The notes under the pieces: generated by a model | The model's input: only the letters and a program-made list of their open reading frames with translations | Told to the model about the DNA's origin: nothing | Database searches by the model: none | Part shown: piece after piece, positions 8,684-17,524 of the stretch | Position numbering within the stretch: the first letter of the stretch is position 1 | How the letters are laid out: every line of letters begins with the position of its first letter | Position numbers and translations under genes: made by a program | IMG/VR virus record: IMGVR_UViG_3300042294_003292 | Span: 1-64,000 of that record | Source: a virus | Length of the DNA stretch: 64,000 bases | Direction: 5' to 3' (one strand)

Positions 8684-10942
8684 TTATACCAGTAATGTTC
8701 CCATTACCTTGATTGTTGAGCCGTTATTTGTTGGGGTAACAAGAAGCCTTACGTTACCGTTGCTTACATCAGCAGTAATTGCTGACGCAGAGCCATTAGT
8801 TCCAACAACAGCGTACTCTGTAATCGCAATGTTGTCTGAAGAGTCAAGGGTCAAGAGAACCTCTGATACCTCAGTGTGTGATCCGTGTGCAACCTTTACT
8901 AGGAACTTTGCTGATCTGTAGTCTGCAGCTGCAAAGCTGTAGGCAACAACGCTTTGGGCGGCATCTCCAGAAGAAGCTGCTGCAACCTGAGTGGCAATTG
9001 AATTGATATCAATTTCATCAAAGTTTGGAACTACTGCTTCAAGAGCTGCTACTGCACGAGCGTCAGTAAAGTATAGGTTTGCATTTGGACCAGTGCCTTC
9101 AGCAAGATCATTGGTTGTAGAATCAGCTACTCCATTTTCTGCAACAAAGTCAATTTTGTTTGATCCACTGTTGTAGGATACAGAGATGTTTGTCTGAGTT
9201 CCACCGTTGATTACGTCTGCAATAGCCGAAACTGCTCGTTCTGGAGTAAAGTACTTGTTTGTAAGTCCTTCCACAAGATCGTCAGTATTAGAATCTGCAA
9301 CACCATTTTCTGCAGTAATGGTTAGACCATCTTCATTTCCAGTAATGGTAATGTTTGTCTTATTGGCATTTACCAAAAGATCTGCAGCAGATCCTTTTGC
9401 ACGAGCATCTGTGAAGTATTCGTTAGTAAGGCCTTCTTCGATGTCATCAGTGTTTAGAGCAGAAATTTCCTGATCTGTGTAGAGCTTTGCATCAGCTTCT
9501 GCATTATCTGCATAGCCCTGGTAGGCGGTTGTAATCGCATTTTCACGCTGATCTGTGTATGCCTTTGCATCAACTTCTGCATCGGCTGCATACCCCTGAG
9601 CAGCAGCGTCTAGGTCTGAGATTTCTCCGTCAACATAAGACTTAGTTGCTGTAACGGTGTCGTCAATTGCAAACGAGTTTCCATTTAGGACTAGACCAGT
9701 ACCTGCAACATACTCACCAGCACCAGAGAACTGGTCGAAGTTAATTGTGGATGTGCCTAGAGTAGTCACAGTATTTGTCTGAACCCATCCAGTACTTGCG
9801 TAAGTGTTACCTCCAGTTACGAAGGTAAAGTCACCACCCTGAATTTCTGCAGCAGAGTTGTAATCATCTGCACGTACCCAAGCACCAGGCTTGGCTAGAT
9901 AGATACCATTCTGAGTAGCATTTGACTGATCCTTAACAAGAACACGCTCATCTTCGTTCAGACCTACGCCATCAATTGTTAGCAAGCCACCTGTTGCAAG
10001 ATCTACGTTTGCAGTTGTTGCAGCAACAGCAGATGCGTGAACGTGTAGTCCCTCTGCAACTGCGTCTACGTACTGCTTTGTAGCTGCACCAAGTGCCTGG
10101 GTAGGGTCTCCAGGAAGAATAACATCACCAGTGAAGGTTGCTCCAGCAAGTGGTGCATATAGAGCTGCTGCAGCTGAAGCTGCTGAGCTAATTGCATCTG
10201 ACTCTGCCTGGTCTGCATAAGCCTTTAGAGAAGTGTCTAGTGCAGTAATTTCGTCATCTGTGTAGGAGTTGGCGGAACCAAGAGTTGCGGTATCTCCAGC
10301 GTCTACATAGTTCTTAGTTGTAGCATCTGTACCAGCAGTAGGTGTTCCAAGATCTTCAATCTTGTTACCGTTCATGTCTAGAGCTACTGAAAGGTTGGTT
10401 CCAGCTCCCAGTGTCTTGTTTGTAAGTGTCTGAGAATCGCTAGTGCCAACAACAGCTCCAGTTACACCGTGTACCCCAGTTGTAGCAGAGTTGTGTGTTC
10501 CAAGCTCAGTGTCGGTATAGGCTTCCGCAGCATCAATTGCTTCGCCCTTAGCGGTAGCAACCTCTGCATCAGTAGCAAAATCGCCATCGATTACAGCTTG
10601 AATCTGAACATTTGATGTACCATCAAACAATACTTCACCAGTAACATCACCAGTTAGCTCAATGGTACGAGCAGTTTCAAGTGCTGTTGCTGTATCTGCA
10701 TTACCAGTAACGTCACCAGCTAGATCTGCTGTAATTGTTCCAGCAGCAAAGTTACCAGAGGCATCACGCTTTACAACTGTGCTTGGTGTGTTATCTGGTG
10801 TAGCGGTACCGCCAATGAGATCAATAATGTAATCTTGATCATCTTCCTTTTTAGTCAAAACATCGTAGCCACCAACGGTTGCATTAGCACCTTCGACTAC
10901 TAGTCCAGACTTAATCTTAAAGTCTTTTACGACTGTTGCCAT
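8684..10942 (-). CDS. Long tail fibre protein with phage-tail repeats
   Basis: 752 residues. The KDFKIKSGLVVEGA N-terminus is shared with 8203-8658. Then come repeats of the gp34/L-shaped-fibre kind (GDVTGNADTATALE, SQTLTNKTLGAGT, ATKNYVDA, ATKQYVDA) and the LVKDQS...GDFTFVTGG...STGWVQT...FSGAG module shared with 5675-8158. Alanine-rich YADxAExDAKAYTDQ coiled repeats and four GLTNEYFTDARA repeats follow. The C-terminus is a beta-rich domain. Structural fibre, probably trimeric (inference). Confidence 0.85.
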   Translation of the reverse strand: MATVVKDFKIKSGLVVEGANATVGGYDVLTKKEDDQDYIIDLIGGTATPDNTPSTVVKRDASGNFAAGTITADLAGDVTGNADTATALETARTIELTGDVTGEVLFDGTSNVQIQAVIDGDFATDAEVATAKGEAIDAAEAYTDTELGTHNSATTGVHGVTGAVVGTSDSQTLTNKTLGAGTNLSVALDMNGNKIEDLGTPTAGTDATTKNYVDAGDTATLGSANSYTDDEITALDTSLKAYADQAESDAISSAASAAAALYAPLAGATFTGDVILPGDPTQALGAATKQYVDAVAEGLHVHASAVAATTANVDLATGGLLTIDGVGLNEDERVLVKDQSNATQNGIYLAKPGAWVRADDYNSAAEIQGGDFTFVTGGNTYASTGWVQTNTVTTLGTSTINFDQFSGAGEYVAGTGLVLNGNSFAIDDTVTATKSYVDGEISDLDAAAQGYAADAEVDAKAYTDQRENAITTAYQGYADNAEADAKLYTDQEISALNTDDIEEGLTNEYFTDARAKGSAADLLVNANKTNITITGNEDGLTITAENGVADSNTDDLVEGLTNKYFTPERAVSAIADVINGGTQTNISVSYNSGSNKIDFVAENGVADSTTNDLAEGTGPNANLYFTDARAVAALEAVVPNFDEIDINSIATQVAAASSGDAAQSVVAYSFAAADYRSAKFLVKVAHGSHTEVSEVLLTLDSSDNIAITEYAVVGTNGSASAITADVSNGNVRLLVTPTNNGSTIKVMGTLLV

Positions 10943-10961
10943 TTTATATATCTCCTTTTAG

Positions 10962-11408
10962 TTATGCCTTAAGTCCCATACGAGCGAATCGTACAGTGAC
11001 TGGCTTAATAGCTGAATCTGGGGTAACAGTTAGTGCAACTGTATTTCCAGCTCTAGAGACAGTAATGGTGCCCATATTCCCATCGTTGTCTATTGTTCCA
11101 TATTCGTTAACAGAGACATTCTGTCCGTCAACCAATAAAGTAAGTTCTGTGGCGTAGAAGAGGTTGTCCCCCTGTGTGGTCTTTGATATAGAAACAATGT
11201 ACTTGACCATTCTCCACTGAGTTGCATCAAAAGTATCGATGATTGTTGGATTTTCAATACCAAAAATCTCATTCTCATTGTTTCCAAATGTTCCTAGGTC
11301 AGTAGCCTGACCAGCAACGGTGTCAATTAGATCTTCGTAGTCTGCCTGGCTAGGCCTGTCTCCAGTTTCGTATCTGGATTTTACATAGGGGATAGTTACT
11401 CTTGCCAT
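10962..11408 (-). CDS. Tail/baseplate-associated structural protein
   Basis: 148 residues with a short N-terminal helix (RYETGDRPSQADYEDLIDTV) and a beta-rich C-terminal domain ending in VTVRFARMGLKA. That domain resembles the C-terminus of the fibre at 8684-10942 (VLLTLDSSDNIAITEYAVVG versus TLLVDGQNVSVNEYGTID). It lies upstream of the fibres in one leftward operon. It is probably a small tip or capping protein; exact role unknown. Confidence 0.65.
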   Translation of the reverse strand: MARVTIPYVKSRYETGDRPSQADYEDLIDTVAGQATDLGTFGNNENEIFGIENPTIIDTFDATQWRMVKYIVSISKTTQGDNLFYATELTLLVDGQNVSVNEYGTIDNDGNMGTITVSRAGNTVALTVTPDSAIKPVTVRFARMGLKA

Positions 11409-11438
11409 GATTATTATTATAAATAGCTTTTTTAAAAA

Positions 11439-11663
11439 TCAGAGAATATAGTTGCTATAACCGATAATTTGTACGCCAATTCCTGGAACATTGTTATTTG
11501 AAAATCCAGGAATCTGAATTGATGTAAATCTTACTCGAAATGGTAACTCATCTAAAATCTTTACTCGTCCAGAACCATAAGATATCTTAGATCTAAAACT
11601 TCCAACCTCGTAGATCTTTCTAACCTTTTCTGGTTCAACAATCTTTATGGTTGCTTTTGCCAC
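11439..11663 (-). CDS. Small tail-operon protein
   Basis: 74 residues, basic at the N-terminus (MAKATIKIVEPEKVRKIYEVG), then beta-strand-like. The start codon overlaps the stop of 11663-12073 by one base, so the two are translationally coupled. No family recognised; a structural role is inferred from context. Confidence 0.55.
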   Translation of the reverse strand: MAKATIKIVEPEKVRKIYEVGSFRSKISYGSGRVKILDELPFRVRFTSIQIPGFSNNNVPGIGVQIIGYSNYIL

Positions 11664-12073
11664 TAGTCAGTTACATCCTCTAGCACAATAACGCTACCCT
11701 GGGCAACTGTCCAGACTTTTGCGTCTTGTGGCAACGATAGCTGAATGTCAAAAATGTCGCCTGTTTCTAAAACCTGAGACTGATCAGCTGTAATTGATAC
11801 TGTAAATTCTCCTGGGCCGTCGTCTGGGGTAACGCTTGGAGTAAGATTCATTATTAGTGTAGCGTCATCAGAGATATCTCCTAATGACAATGAAGTATTA
11901 GGTCTCTTAATTTTCATATCAATTGACCAGTCTTGGATAACTAATGGCTGCTTAGCATCATCAACAGCAAATACCCGAAATGCAGCAGTATCCCCTCTTA
12001 CAAAGGTCCAAGATACGAATGGTGGCTTGTTTCCGACATCGACAAACCTAGAAGAACTTCTTGATACGGCCAT
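11663..12073 (-). CDS. BppU-like N-terminal-domain baseplate protein
   Basis: 136 residues. VSWTFVRGDTAAFRVFAVDD followed by a beta-sandwich of about 110 residues is the fold signature of upper-baseplate (BppU-type) N-terminal domains. Homologous stand-alone domains occur at 17153-17524 (YYRGDTYEF) and 18346-18729 (WQVVRGDSASI). It is expected to attach fibres to the baseplate. First gene of the leftward block at 4.7-12.1 kb. Confidence 0.65.
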   Translation of the reverse strand: MAVSRSSSRFVDVGNKPPFVSWTFVRGDTAAFRVFAVDDAKQPLVIQDWSIDMKIKRPNTSLSLGDISDDATLIMNLTPSVTPDDGPGEFTVSITADQSQVLETGDIFDIQLSLPQDAKVWTVAQGSVIVLEDVTD

Positions 12074-12101
12074 AAATAAATTATAACATAATTAAATAAT
12101 C

Positions 12102-12131
12102 TTGACAGTTTTACCCAAATAGTGGTATACT
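12102..12131 (+). promoter_or_regulatory. Sigma-70-type promoter for the lysis pair
   Basis: TTGACA at 12102-12107 and TATACT at 12126-12131, 18 bases apart, in the divergent gap upstream of the NlpC/P60 gene. Confidence 0.75.
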
Positions 12132-12140
12132 TTTAGAACG

Positions 12141-12164
12141 AGACCCTTAAACAAGGTCTTTTTC
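12141..12164 (+). terminator. Possible attenuator in the lysis-gene leader
   Basis: Stem AGACC/GGTCT (12141-12145 with 12155-12159) followed by TTTTTCC, starting about 10 bases into the transcript from the 12102 promoter and before the AGGAGG site. It may stop early transcription of the lysis genes. The stem is short, so this is tentative. Confidence 0.4.
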
Positions 12165-12180
12165 CTTTAGGAGGTGCAAT

Positions 12181-12801
12181 TTGAATAAAAAAATTGCAAT
12201 AGTAGGATCAGTATTAGTTTTGCTTGGTTGCTCCTCAGCAACTACTGCAGAAGAGCGTGTTGTCTCGTCTGCAATTTTTTATGAATCAAAGGCTGCGCCA
12301 AATAGCCTAAATGCCCTCTTGGGCAAAGAAGACAGAGTTACCCTGTTAGAAAAAGCTGTCAAAGAACGAATAGAAAAAAGAGAGGCCCAGAAGGCCAAGA
12401 ATAGAGCAATTATTGAAAATCGGGTAGCTATTAGTAAAAGAACCAAAGAGCTTTCTAACTATGTTGGAAAAACTTGGTATGTTTTTTCTGGGTCTACCCC
12501 TGGTGGCTGGGACTGCTCTGGACTGGTTAAATGGTTCTACAAGGGTCTTGGAATTGAGCTTGAGCACTCAGCAACTAAACAAGCCAAATCTGGAATTCGT
12601 GTTAAAGAACCAGCAATAGGAGATATAGTTGCCTTTAAGCACTTTAGTTCCAAAAAATATTTCCATGTTGGAATCTATATTGGTGATGGAAAAATTATCC
12701 ACTCTAGAGAACCTGGAACGGTAACAGCAATATCAGAAATTACTGATAGCTGGTTTGATAGAAGTCATGTTCATTTTGTAAGAATTGTTGAGACGCAGTG
12801 A
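12181..12801 (+). CDS. NlpC/P60 cell-wall peptidase lipoprotein
   Basis: 206 residues, TTG start fixed by AGGAGGTGCAAT directly before it. A signal peptide ends in a lipobox (LLGC17), so the protein should be lipid-anchored outside the membrane. A basic helical linker (residues 50-95) precedes the NlpC/P60 domain: catalytic C112 (WDCSG) and H162 (FHVGIYIGDG). Such enzymes cut D-Glu-meso-DAP-type bonds in peptidoglycan. It overlaps the next gene by four bases (GTGA). Unlike a usual cytoplasmic endolysin it carries its own export signal; it could serve lysis or host-wall remodelling. Confidence 0.85.
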   Translation: MNKKIAIVGSVLVLLGCSSATTAEERVVSSAIFYESKAAPNSLNALLGKEDRVTLLEKAVKERIEKREAQKAKNRAIIENRVAISKRTKELSNYVGKTWYVFSGSTPGGWDCSGLVKWFYKGLGIELEHSATKQAKSGIRVKEPAIGDIVAFKHFSSKKYFHVGIYIGDGKIIHSREPGTVTAISEITDSWFDRSHVHFVRIVETQ

Positions 12802-13298
12802 AAATAATATTGCTAGGATTAGTGGCTGGAATTGCCATATCGGCATCTATGTCATTAGGGGAGCCTCACCTATCTACCGACTCACAATCGCTAAAGGTTT
12901 CTAATAACAACAACGTATCATTTGAGCGTGGTAGTTACGAAATTGTAAAGGCTAAAATTGACAGAAGCAGTCAGCTATCAAAAAAAGAACTTGAAAAAAT
13001 TCTTAGAATAGCTGGTTTTGATGACAGCAATATAGATATGGCTATTGCAATTGTTTATTATGAATCTACTTTTAGACCGATGGCACTAAACAGGTCTAGT
13101 AACTGCTATGGGCTATTTCAAATTAACATGAGCGGTTCACTTGGAGAAAGCCGTAGGAAAAAGTATGGCCTATCTTCAAACGAAGATCTTTTCAATCCAG
13201 TAATTAATGCATCTATTGCATACAAAATGTCTAATGGTGGCAAAAACTGGTCTGCATGGACAACAAGAGATCTTGCAGAGTCAAAAGTAAATAGCTAA
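12798..13298 (+). CDS. Exported lysozyme-like (SLT) transglycosylase
   Basis: 166 residues, GTG start overlapping the upstream stop. A signal peptide (ILLGLVAGIAISASMS) is followed by a soluble lytic transglycosylase/lysozyme-like domain: catalytic E89 in VYYESTFRP, then NCYGLFQIN, LFNPVINASIAYK and WSAW, the standard order for this fold. It cleaves glycan strands and complements the peptidase at 12181-12801. The two form a two-gene lysis cassette inserted against the direction of the tail genes. Confidence 0.85.
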   Translation: MKIILLGLVAGIAISASMSLGEPHLSTDSQSLKVSNNNNVSFERGSYEIVKAKIDRSSQLSKKELEKILRIAGFDDSNIDMAIAIVYYESTFRPMALNRSSNCYGLFQINMSGSLGESRRKKYGLSSNEDLFNPVINASIAYKMSNGGKNWSAWTTRDLAESKVNS

Positions 13299-13543
13299 AC
13301 TTCTTCTTTTTCCCACTTGTGTAGTGGACACTCTGCGTGAGCAATAGTTGTTTTTGCCCTCATGAAGCATCCGCACTTCTTACAAGTTTTTGTTGTTTGA
13401 ATTAACTCTGGGCAGATTTTACAAATATCATATCTTGCCTGAGCAATCTCCTTAGAGACATATTTGGTCTTTGGATTAACTAGGTCCCATGGCCTAGTCT
13501 CTCCCAGGTTTTCTTTCCACTGCTCCCACGGCGTTTTAGTCAT
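13295..13543 (-). CDS. Small zinc-ribbon protein (DUF6171-like)
   Basis: 82 residues. ICKICPEL...CKKCGCFMRAKT...CPLHKW is a four-cysteine metal-binding motif plus the GCFM and CP..KW signature found in many phage small proteins. A second copy lies at 20139-20339. It ends convergently, four bases into the lysozyme gene. Function unknown; nucleic-acid or protein binding is possible. Confidence 0.65.
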   Translation of the reverse strand: MTKTPWEQWKENLGETRPWDLVNPKTKYVSKEIAQARYDICKICPELIQTTKTCKKCGCFMRAKTTIAHAECPLHKWEKEEV

Positions 13544-13775
13544 CTAGTTCGTACCCTGGCCCCTCATCGTGCTGGTGCGGATTAATTGCTGGCTTATATA
13601 AGACACCATCAATTATTCTCCAGGAAGGAGAAATGTCTTCAAACTGAGTTACCTCTATAATCTCAGGAGAAGAACGCATTCCAGCAATAACTGGCTCAAA
13701 AGTTGGTTCTTCTGGAATTCTCATTGTGTGAAAGATTTCACCATTTACGGCAAATGCAAAGATTTTATCTGTCAT
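13536..13775 (-). CDS. Small tail-operon protein of unknown function
   Basis: 79 residues starting MTDKIFAFAVNGEIFHTMRIPEEP. The frame is open to 13811 (12 extra residues, MLNVGRN...), where it would overlap 13805-14824. I prefer ATG 13775 because the sequence from there reads like a folded beta protein. A C-terminal PHQHDEGPGYELDD tail is acidic. Similar proteins occur beside phage tail genes. Start uncertain. Confidence 0.6.
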   Translation of the reverse strand: MTDKIFAFAVNGEIFHTMRIPEEPTFEPVIAGMRSSPEIIEVTQFEDISPSWRIIDGVLYKPAINPHQHDEGPGYELDD

Positions 13776-13804
13776 AAAATAAATTATATCATTCCTGCCA
13801 ACAT

Positions 13805-14824
13805 TTAGCAACGTGGTGGACAGCCTGTTGAGAATCTAGGGAAGAATGGGAAGAATGGGAAGAATGGTGGGAAGAATGGACCGAATCTAGGAAAAAACGG
13901 TGGGAAAAATGGTGGGAAGAAGGGAGGGAAAAACGGTGGGAAAAATGGTGGGGTAGGGGCTGGACTAGAGCATCCCCTTGTCTGAATTCTTGAAGTTGAA
14001 GAACAGTCTGATGAATATGTCGTCATAGACCTATCCTGATAACCGCCAACACAAGAACTCCATGGCCCATAAACCGTTTCACCGCAACATCTAGAATCTG
14101 TTTCTTTGTATGTAGTGCAATCAGATCTGGTGCATGTCCTAGTTCCAGATTGCTGTCCTCCAGAGCAATCTGACCAAGTATACGAACCGCATCCTGTTGT
14201 GCAACAAGATCTTGTTGTTGTTTCTGTAACAACACTGCAATCGCTTCTTGTACACTGCCTTGTTCCTGTTTGAGTACCGCCAGAGCAGGCTGACCAAGTA
14301 TATGAACCACAATTAGCAGTGCACGTTGGGGCTGGTGCTACATAACCACATTGTGCAGAAAGGGCAACGCTTTGAGTTGTAGTAGTTGGGGAACATGCCT
14401 GAATTTGTGTAGAGCTTGAGCCATCGCTATACTGATATGTTACAGTTCTTTCTCTTGAGTATGTCTCTGTAATAATTAAAGTAGTTCCGCTACAAAACGT
14501 TGATGTTGTAAATTGTCCAGTATTAGCGCAAGACCCGTCTATTGTATTTATTAAAATTACTGATGGCTGTGGTGGGGATATATAAGATAAGAAAATGAAA
14601 CTTATCTCTGTCTCATAACTTATTAATGTTCCAGCATCTACAGATTGGGCAACAACTTTGTTGTCAAGGGCGCTATTGGTTGTTGAAGTTGTTGATGTTT
14701 CGCCAACAAATACGAGGTTTGAAGATGCTAATGCGCTCTTAGCTTCCTCCCTGGTAAGCCCATAAAGGTCTGGCATAACAACCATACCTTTTGATGAACC
14801 AAGTTTAGATAGAAGTCCTAGCAT
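13805..14824 (-). CDS. PASTA/thrombospondin type-1 repeat adhesin with Phe/Pro tail
   Basis: 339 residues in four parts. Residues about 14-78 form a PASTA domain (VVMPDLYGLTREEAKSAL...VVAQSVDAGT). A linker follows (to about 165). Three cysteine-rich thrombospondin type-1-like repeats follow (CGSYTWSACSGGTQTGTRQC, its near copy, then YGPWSSCVGGYQDRS), each with the W-S-x-C and CTR core. The last ~48 residues are FFPP/FFP units ending in GCPPRC, as in 4691-5578. PASTA domains bind peptidoglycan stem or muropeptide. TSP1 repeats are typical of eukaryotic adhesion proteins and rare in phages. Probable tail-tip adhesin. Confidence 0.75.
   Translation of the reverse strand: MLGLLSKLGSSKGMVVMPDLYGLTREEAKSALASSNLVFVGETSTTSTTNSALDNKVVAQSVDAGTLISYETEISFIFLSYISPPQPSVILINTIDGSCANTGQFTTSTFCSGTTLIITETYSRERTVTYQYSDGSSSTQIQACSPTTTTQSVALSAQCGYVAPAPTCTANCGSYTWSACSGGTQTGTRQCTRSDCSVVTETTTRSCCTTGCGSYTWSDCSGGQQSGTRTCTRSDCTTYKETDSRCCGETVYGPWSSCVGGYQDRSMTTYSSDCSSTSRIQTRGCSSPAPTPPFFPPFFPPFFPPFFPPFFPRFGPFFPPFFPFFPFFPRFSTGCPPRC
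13838..13957 (-). repeat. Second Phe/Pro-coding tandem repeat
   Basis: Plus strand shows GGGAAGAATGG / GGTGGGAAAAA units, diverged from the copy at 4727-4980 (AAAAA variants). They encode the tail of 13805-14824. Confidence 0.75.
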
Positions 14825-14833
14825 CTCCTACCC

Positions 14834-15469
14834 CTATGCAGTCAAATCTCCAATTAGATACCAGGTGTTCTCTGCCTTTTTGATTAGCACAGCCTGAGAA
14901 AATCTTGATGAAATTTTTCTGTTTCCAAGCTTACTTAGAATAATGACCGTTTGAGCATTTGATGGGGCAAAGGAAGTTTGTCCAGTTCCAGCTTGAATAA
15001 ATCCAAACTGAGTTCCTACTGGAATGGGATCTTGTGCGTTTGTTGGTATCGTAACTGTATTATTTGTTGAAATATTGATTTCTATTGTTCTTCCAGCGTC
15101 TGATGAGGACAGTGTAAAGTTTGATGTTTTTTCTAGCAGGCTTGCGTTGTCACCATAAAGCCTCCAGGATCCATTAAAGTAATACTGAAGCTGGTTTAGG
15201 GCATTTCCAGATGCGTTGTTTCTTAAAAAAGAGATTGCTCCATTTTGAGGAGAAGGAATAAGGGAATCTCTTTGTGCGGGGTTATCAAAATTATTTACCC
15301 CTAACCTAGAAATTAGTCCACCAGATACAGAAAGGGAATTTGCAAAAGTGTGGCTGCCGCTCCAGTTAAAATCTTGGGCTGTGTCTACAGAACCAGCTAT
15401 TGGGAACCAGGTATCTGTTTCTTCGTTATAGATATAACCAAGCTTTCCAACTGAACTAATGTTAGACAT
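14834..15469 (-). CDS. Tail fibre tip protein
   Basis: 211 residues. The N-terminal GKLGYIYNEETDTWFPI resembles a fibre attachment strand. Residues about 108-211 (EKTSNFTLSSSDAGRTIEIN to WYLIGDLTA) are homologous to the C-terminal domain of the long fibre 5675-8158, including the TIPTNA and ILKR/LIKK-AEN-W blocks. It is a shorter fibre bearing the same tip domain. One-base overlap with 15469-16347. Confidence 0.7.
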   Translation of the reverse strand: MSNISSVGKLGYIYNEETDTWFPIAGSVDTAQDFNWSGSHTFANSLSVSGGLISRLGVNNFDNPAQRDSLIPSPQNGAISFLRNNASGNALNQLQYYFNGSWRLYGDNASLLEKTSNFTLSSSDAGRTIEINISTNNTVTIPTNAQDPIPVGTQFGFIQAGTGQTSFAPSNAQTVIILSKLGNRKISSRFSQAVLIKKAENTWYLIGDLTA

Positions 15470-16347
15470 TACGCAATCTCCTTTGCTACTGCCTGAATAG
15501 TGTAACTAGCCGACTGCCCGTCAAAAGTTATCGTCTCTGATGACAAATTTTCAAGAACATAGGTTAGCAAAGATCCTTCTGGTACGGTTACGCTATCAAT
15601 GTAGTGTATCTGTGGCACAGAAGCTCCATCGAAGTAAAATGATCCGAGAAGTGTTGGTGATTGCCCTGAGTTAATAAATCTTCTTAGGCCAATATTTCCC
15701 TGAGCTGACTGAAGAGCTTTTCCAAAAACAAAAGAAACCTCTACTTTTGAATTATCCTTTGTCGTAGTAATTGCTGGAGCTAGAGGAACAAGCGCTCCTG
15801 AATTTTGATACCCAAAAATTGGAGCTATACCTAGGCCAGTCGCTGTTGCTGAGTCAAGTCCAACAATGCTGATTGATTGACCAGTAAGATCTACTACGTT
15901 AACTGCTCCTGCGGATGAAGAAGATCCAGAGGCCACTGTTTTCCAGGTCTCGTCCGCTTCGTCATAAACTTTAATTGCTTTTGTTACGCTATTTACCCAT
16001 AAAAGGCCATTCTCTTGAGCTGATGGCTGAGATTCTTGATAATATGCTACAAAAAAGTTTTCATATATTGGTGCATTTGAGGTTGCATCTACCCAAATAG
16101 CACCGTCTGCCTTGCTTGAAGGCTCATTTGGAGAATAGACAGAGCCAATTCCTAGTTGCTCTAGCGCTGTAAGCCTTACATTTGCTGCCTGCAGATGCCC
16201 AGCAACAGATGCTGGAGCTAGCTGTGAGATATTGGTTGGAACGGTTTTTGTCCCATAGTGAAAAATCTTCAAGGCATCCTGAATATTTGCATTTTCAGTA
16301 AGACTTGGTATCTGAGTCGAAAATATCGATCCTATTGATTCTGGCAT
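15469..16347 (-). CDS. Tail fibre/baseplate protein with GxLWxD motifs
   Basis: 292 residues. An N-terminal helical segment (SLTENANIQDALKIFHYG) precedes two DGAIWVD and ENGLLWVN motifs, each followed by a VYDE..W.TV strand, as in many phage fibre proteins. A beta-rich C-terminal half follows. Structural; receptor specificity unknown. Confidence 0.65.
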   Translation of the reverse strand: MPESIGSIFSTQIPSLTENANIQDALKIFHYGTKTVPTNISQLAPASVAGHLQAANVRLTALEQLGIGSVYSPNEPSSKADGAIWVDATSNAPIYENFFVAYYQESQPSAQENGLLWVNSVTKAIKVYDEADETWKTVASGSSSSAGAVNVVDLTGQSISIVGLDSATATGLGIAPIFGYQNSGALVPLAPAITTTKDNSKVEVSFVFGKALQSAQGNIGLRRFINSGQSPTLLGSFYFDGASVPQIHYIDSVTVPEGSLLTYVLENLSSETITFDGQSASYTIQAVAKEIA

Positions 16348-16396
16348 AGTTATGTAGTCTCCACGACTATTGTATCATAATACTATTAAAACATTG

Positions 16397-17149
16397 TTAT
16401 TGGGAATCTTGCTCTGAAGTGTTTCCAATATTTGCAGTTACCGCAATATTCAAAGATCTAATGCCAGTAAGGGGCTGCCAAGAAACTACGGGTAGCGTTG
16501 TTTCTGGGTCAATTATAACAGTTGACTCTAATGCGCTAATAAGTACTGGAAGAAATACCGTACCCTGAACTTCGTTAGCAAGAATTGGTCCAAGAGTTAC
16601 AGAGCTAGATATTGGATTATTTACGATACCGAGACCTGATGGGTTGTTTATTGGATCAAAAAGCTCTGGGTCGTTTTTTGCAAGAATACTATACTGAACG
16701 TTAAAATTAGCAGAATCTAGGATTCCTAATTCATCTATAGAGAAGAAGTCGTTCAATGGGAAAATTAGTCCTGGCAGCTTCTGCTCATTTACTGTTCTAA
16801 CTGCTTGGCCATTCAAAAACTCAACGTCAATATTGGCAATTGCTGTATTTGGAATTAGCCTTAAAATTCTTTCCCAGGTTGCAACACCATTTACATTTTG
16901 GTACTGATACAAAAATAGATATTCATTATCTGATGGCTTTAGATTAATATAGAAATCAAAAATTTGTGGTGTTGACTGTGCTGGAAGCGATGCAGAAAGA
17001 ATGGTGACATTATCATCAGTTGGCTTTCCATCACCAGTAAAGATATAGGTTCCTCTTGAGCCAGGTGGGCCGAAGTCTAGAGACAGGTTTAGTTCTGATG
17101 GCCCTCCTAGAACTGACAACTGGTCATTAGAAAATACAACATCTACCAT
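16397..17149 (-). CDS. Tail-operon structural protein, unknown fold
   Basis: 250 residues, beta-rich and acidic, with a Gly/Pro turn GPPGSRGTYIFTGDG near residue 27 and many Asn/Pro loops. No Cys, signal peptide or catalytic motif. Sits between fibre genes and a BppU-like protein; assigned to the baseplate or fibre set by context only. Confidence 0.55.
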   Translation of the reverse strand: MVDVVFSNDQLSVLGGPSELNLSLDFGPPGSRGTYIFTGDGKPTDDNVTILSASLPAQSTPQIFDFYINLKPSDNEYLFLYQYQNVNGVATWERILRLIPNTAIANIDVEFLNGQAVRTVNEQKLPGLIFPLNDFFSIDELGILDSANFNVQYSILAKNDPELFDPINNPSGLGIVNNPISSSVTLGPILANEVQGTVFLPVLISALESTVIIDPETTLPVVSWQPLTGIRSLNIAVTANIGNTSEQDSQ

Positions 17150-17152
17150 GTT

Positions 17153-17524
17153 TTATGCCCCAGTTACTTGATCTGTTATTGATAGGTTTCCAGTAAGGAG
17201 TGTAAAGACTTTGTTGTATGGCGAATCTGTTTTGTTGATTTCAACGTCATAGACATACTCTCTTGTTGCATCTAGTGCATCGCCATCGTCTGGTCTTATC
17301 GCACAAGTAATATGCGTTCTGTCTAGAGAGATTTCGGCATAAGCCTCTACCTTGGTTGGTCGACCATCAATACCTCTCTCAGTAGAGATAGTAAATTTAA
17401 CACCATTAATTCTGTCATAGCCTTCTAGGCTAAAGCTTTGCCCATTGGTTAGCTTCGGGTAGATCTTAAACTCGTACGTGTCACCACGGTAGTAGTTAAT
17501 ATTAAAATTAGCTGGAAATGCCAT
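17153..17524 (-). CDS. BppU-like N-terminal-domain baseplate protein
   Basis: 123 residues: NINYYRGDTYEFKIYPKL opening, then the beta-sandwich typical of upper-baseplate domains. Paralogue of 11663-12073 and 18346-18729. Probably links a fibre to the baseplate (inference from the family). Confidence 0.65.
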   Translation of the reverse strand: MAFPANFNINYYRGDTYEFKIYPKLTNGQSFSLEGYDRINGVKFTISTERGIDGRPTKVEAYAEISLDRTHITCAIRPDDGDALDATREYVYDVEINKTDSPYNKVFTLLTGNLSITDQVTGA

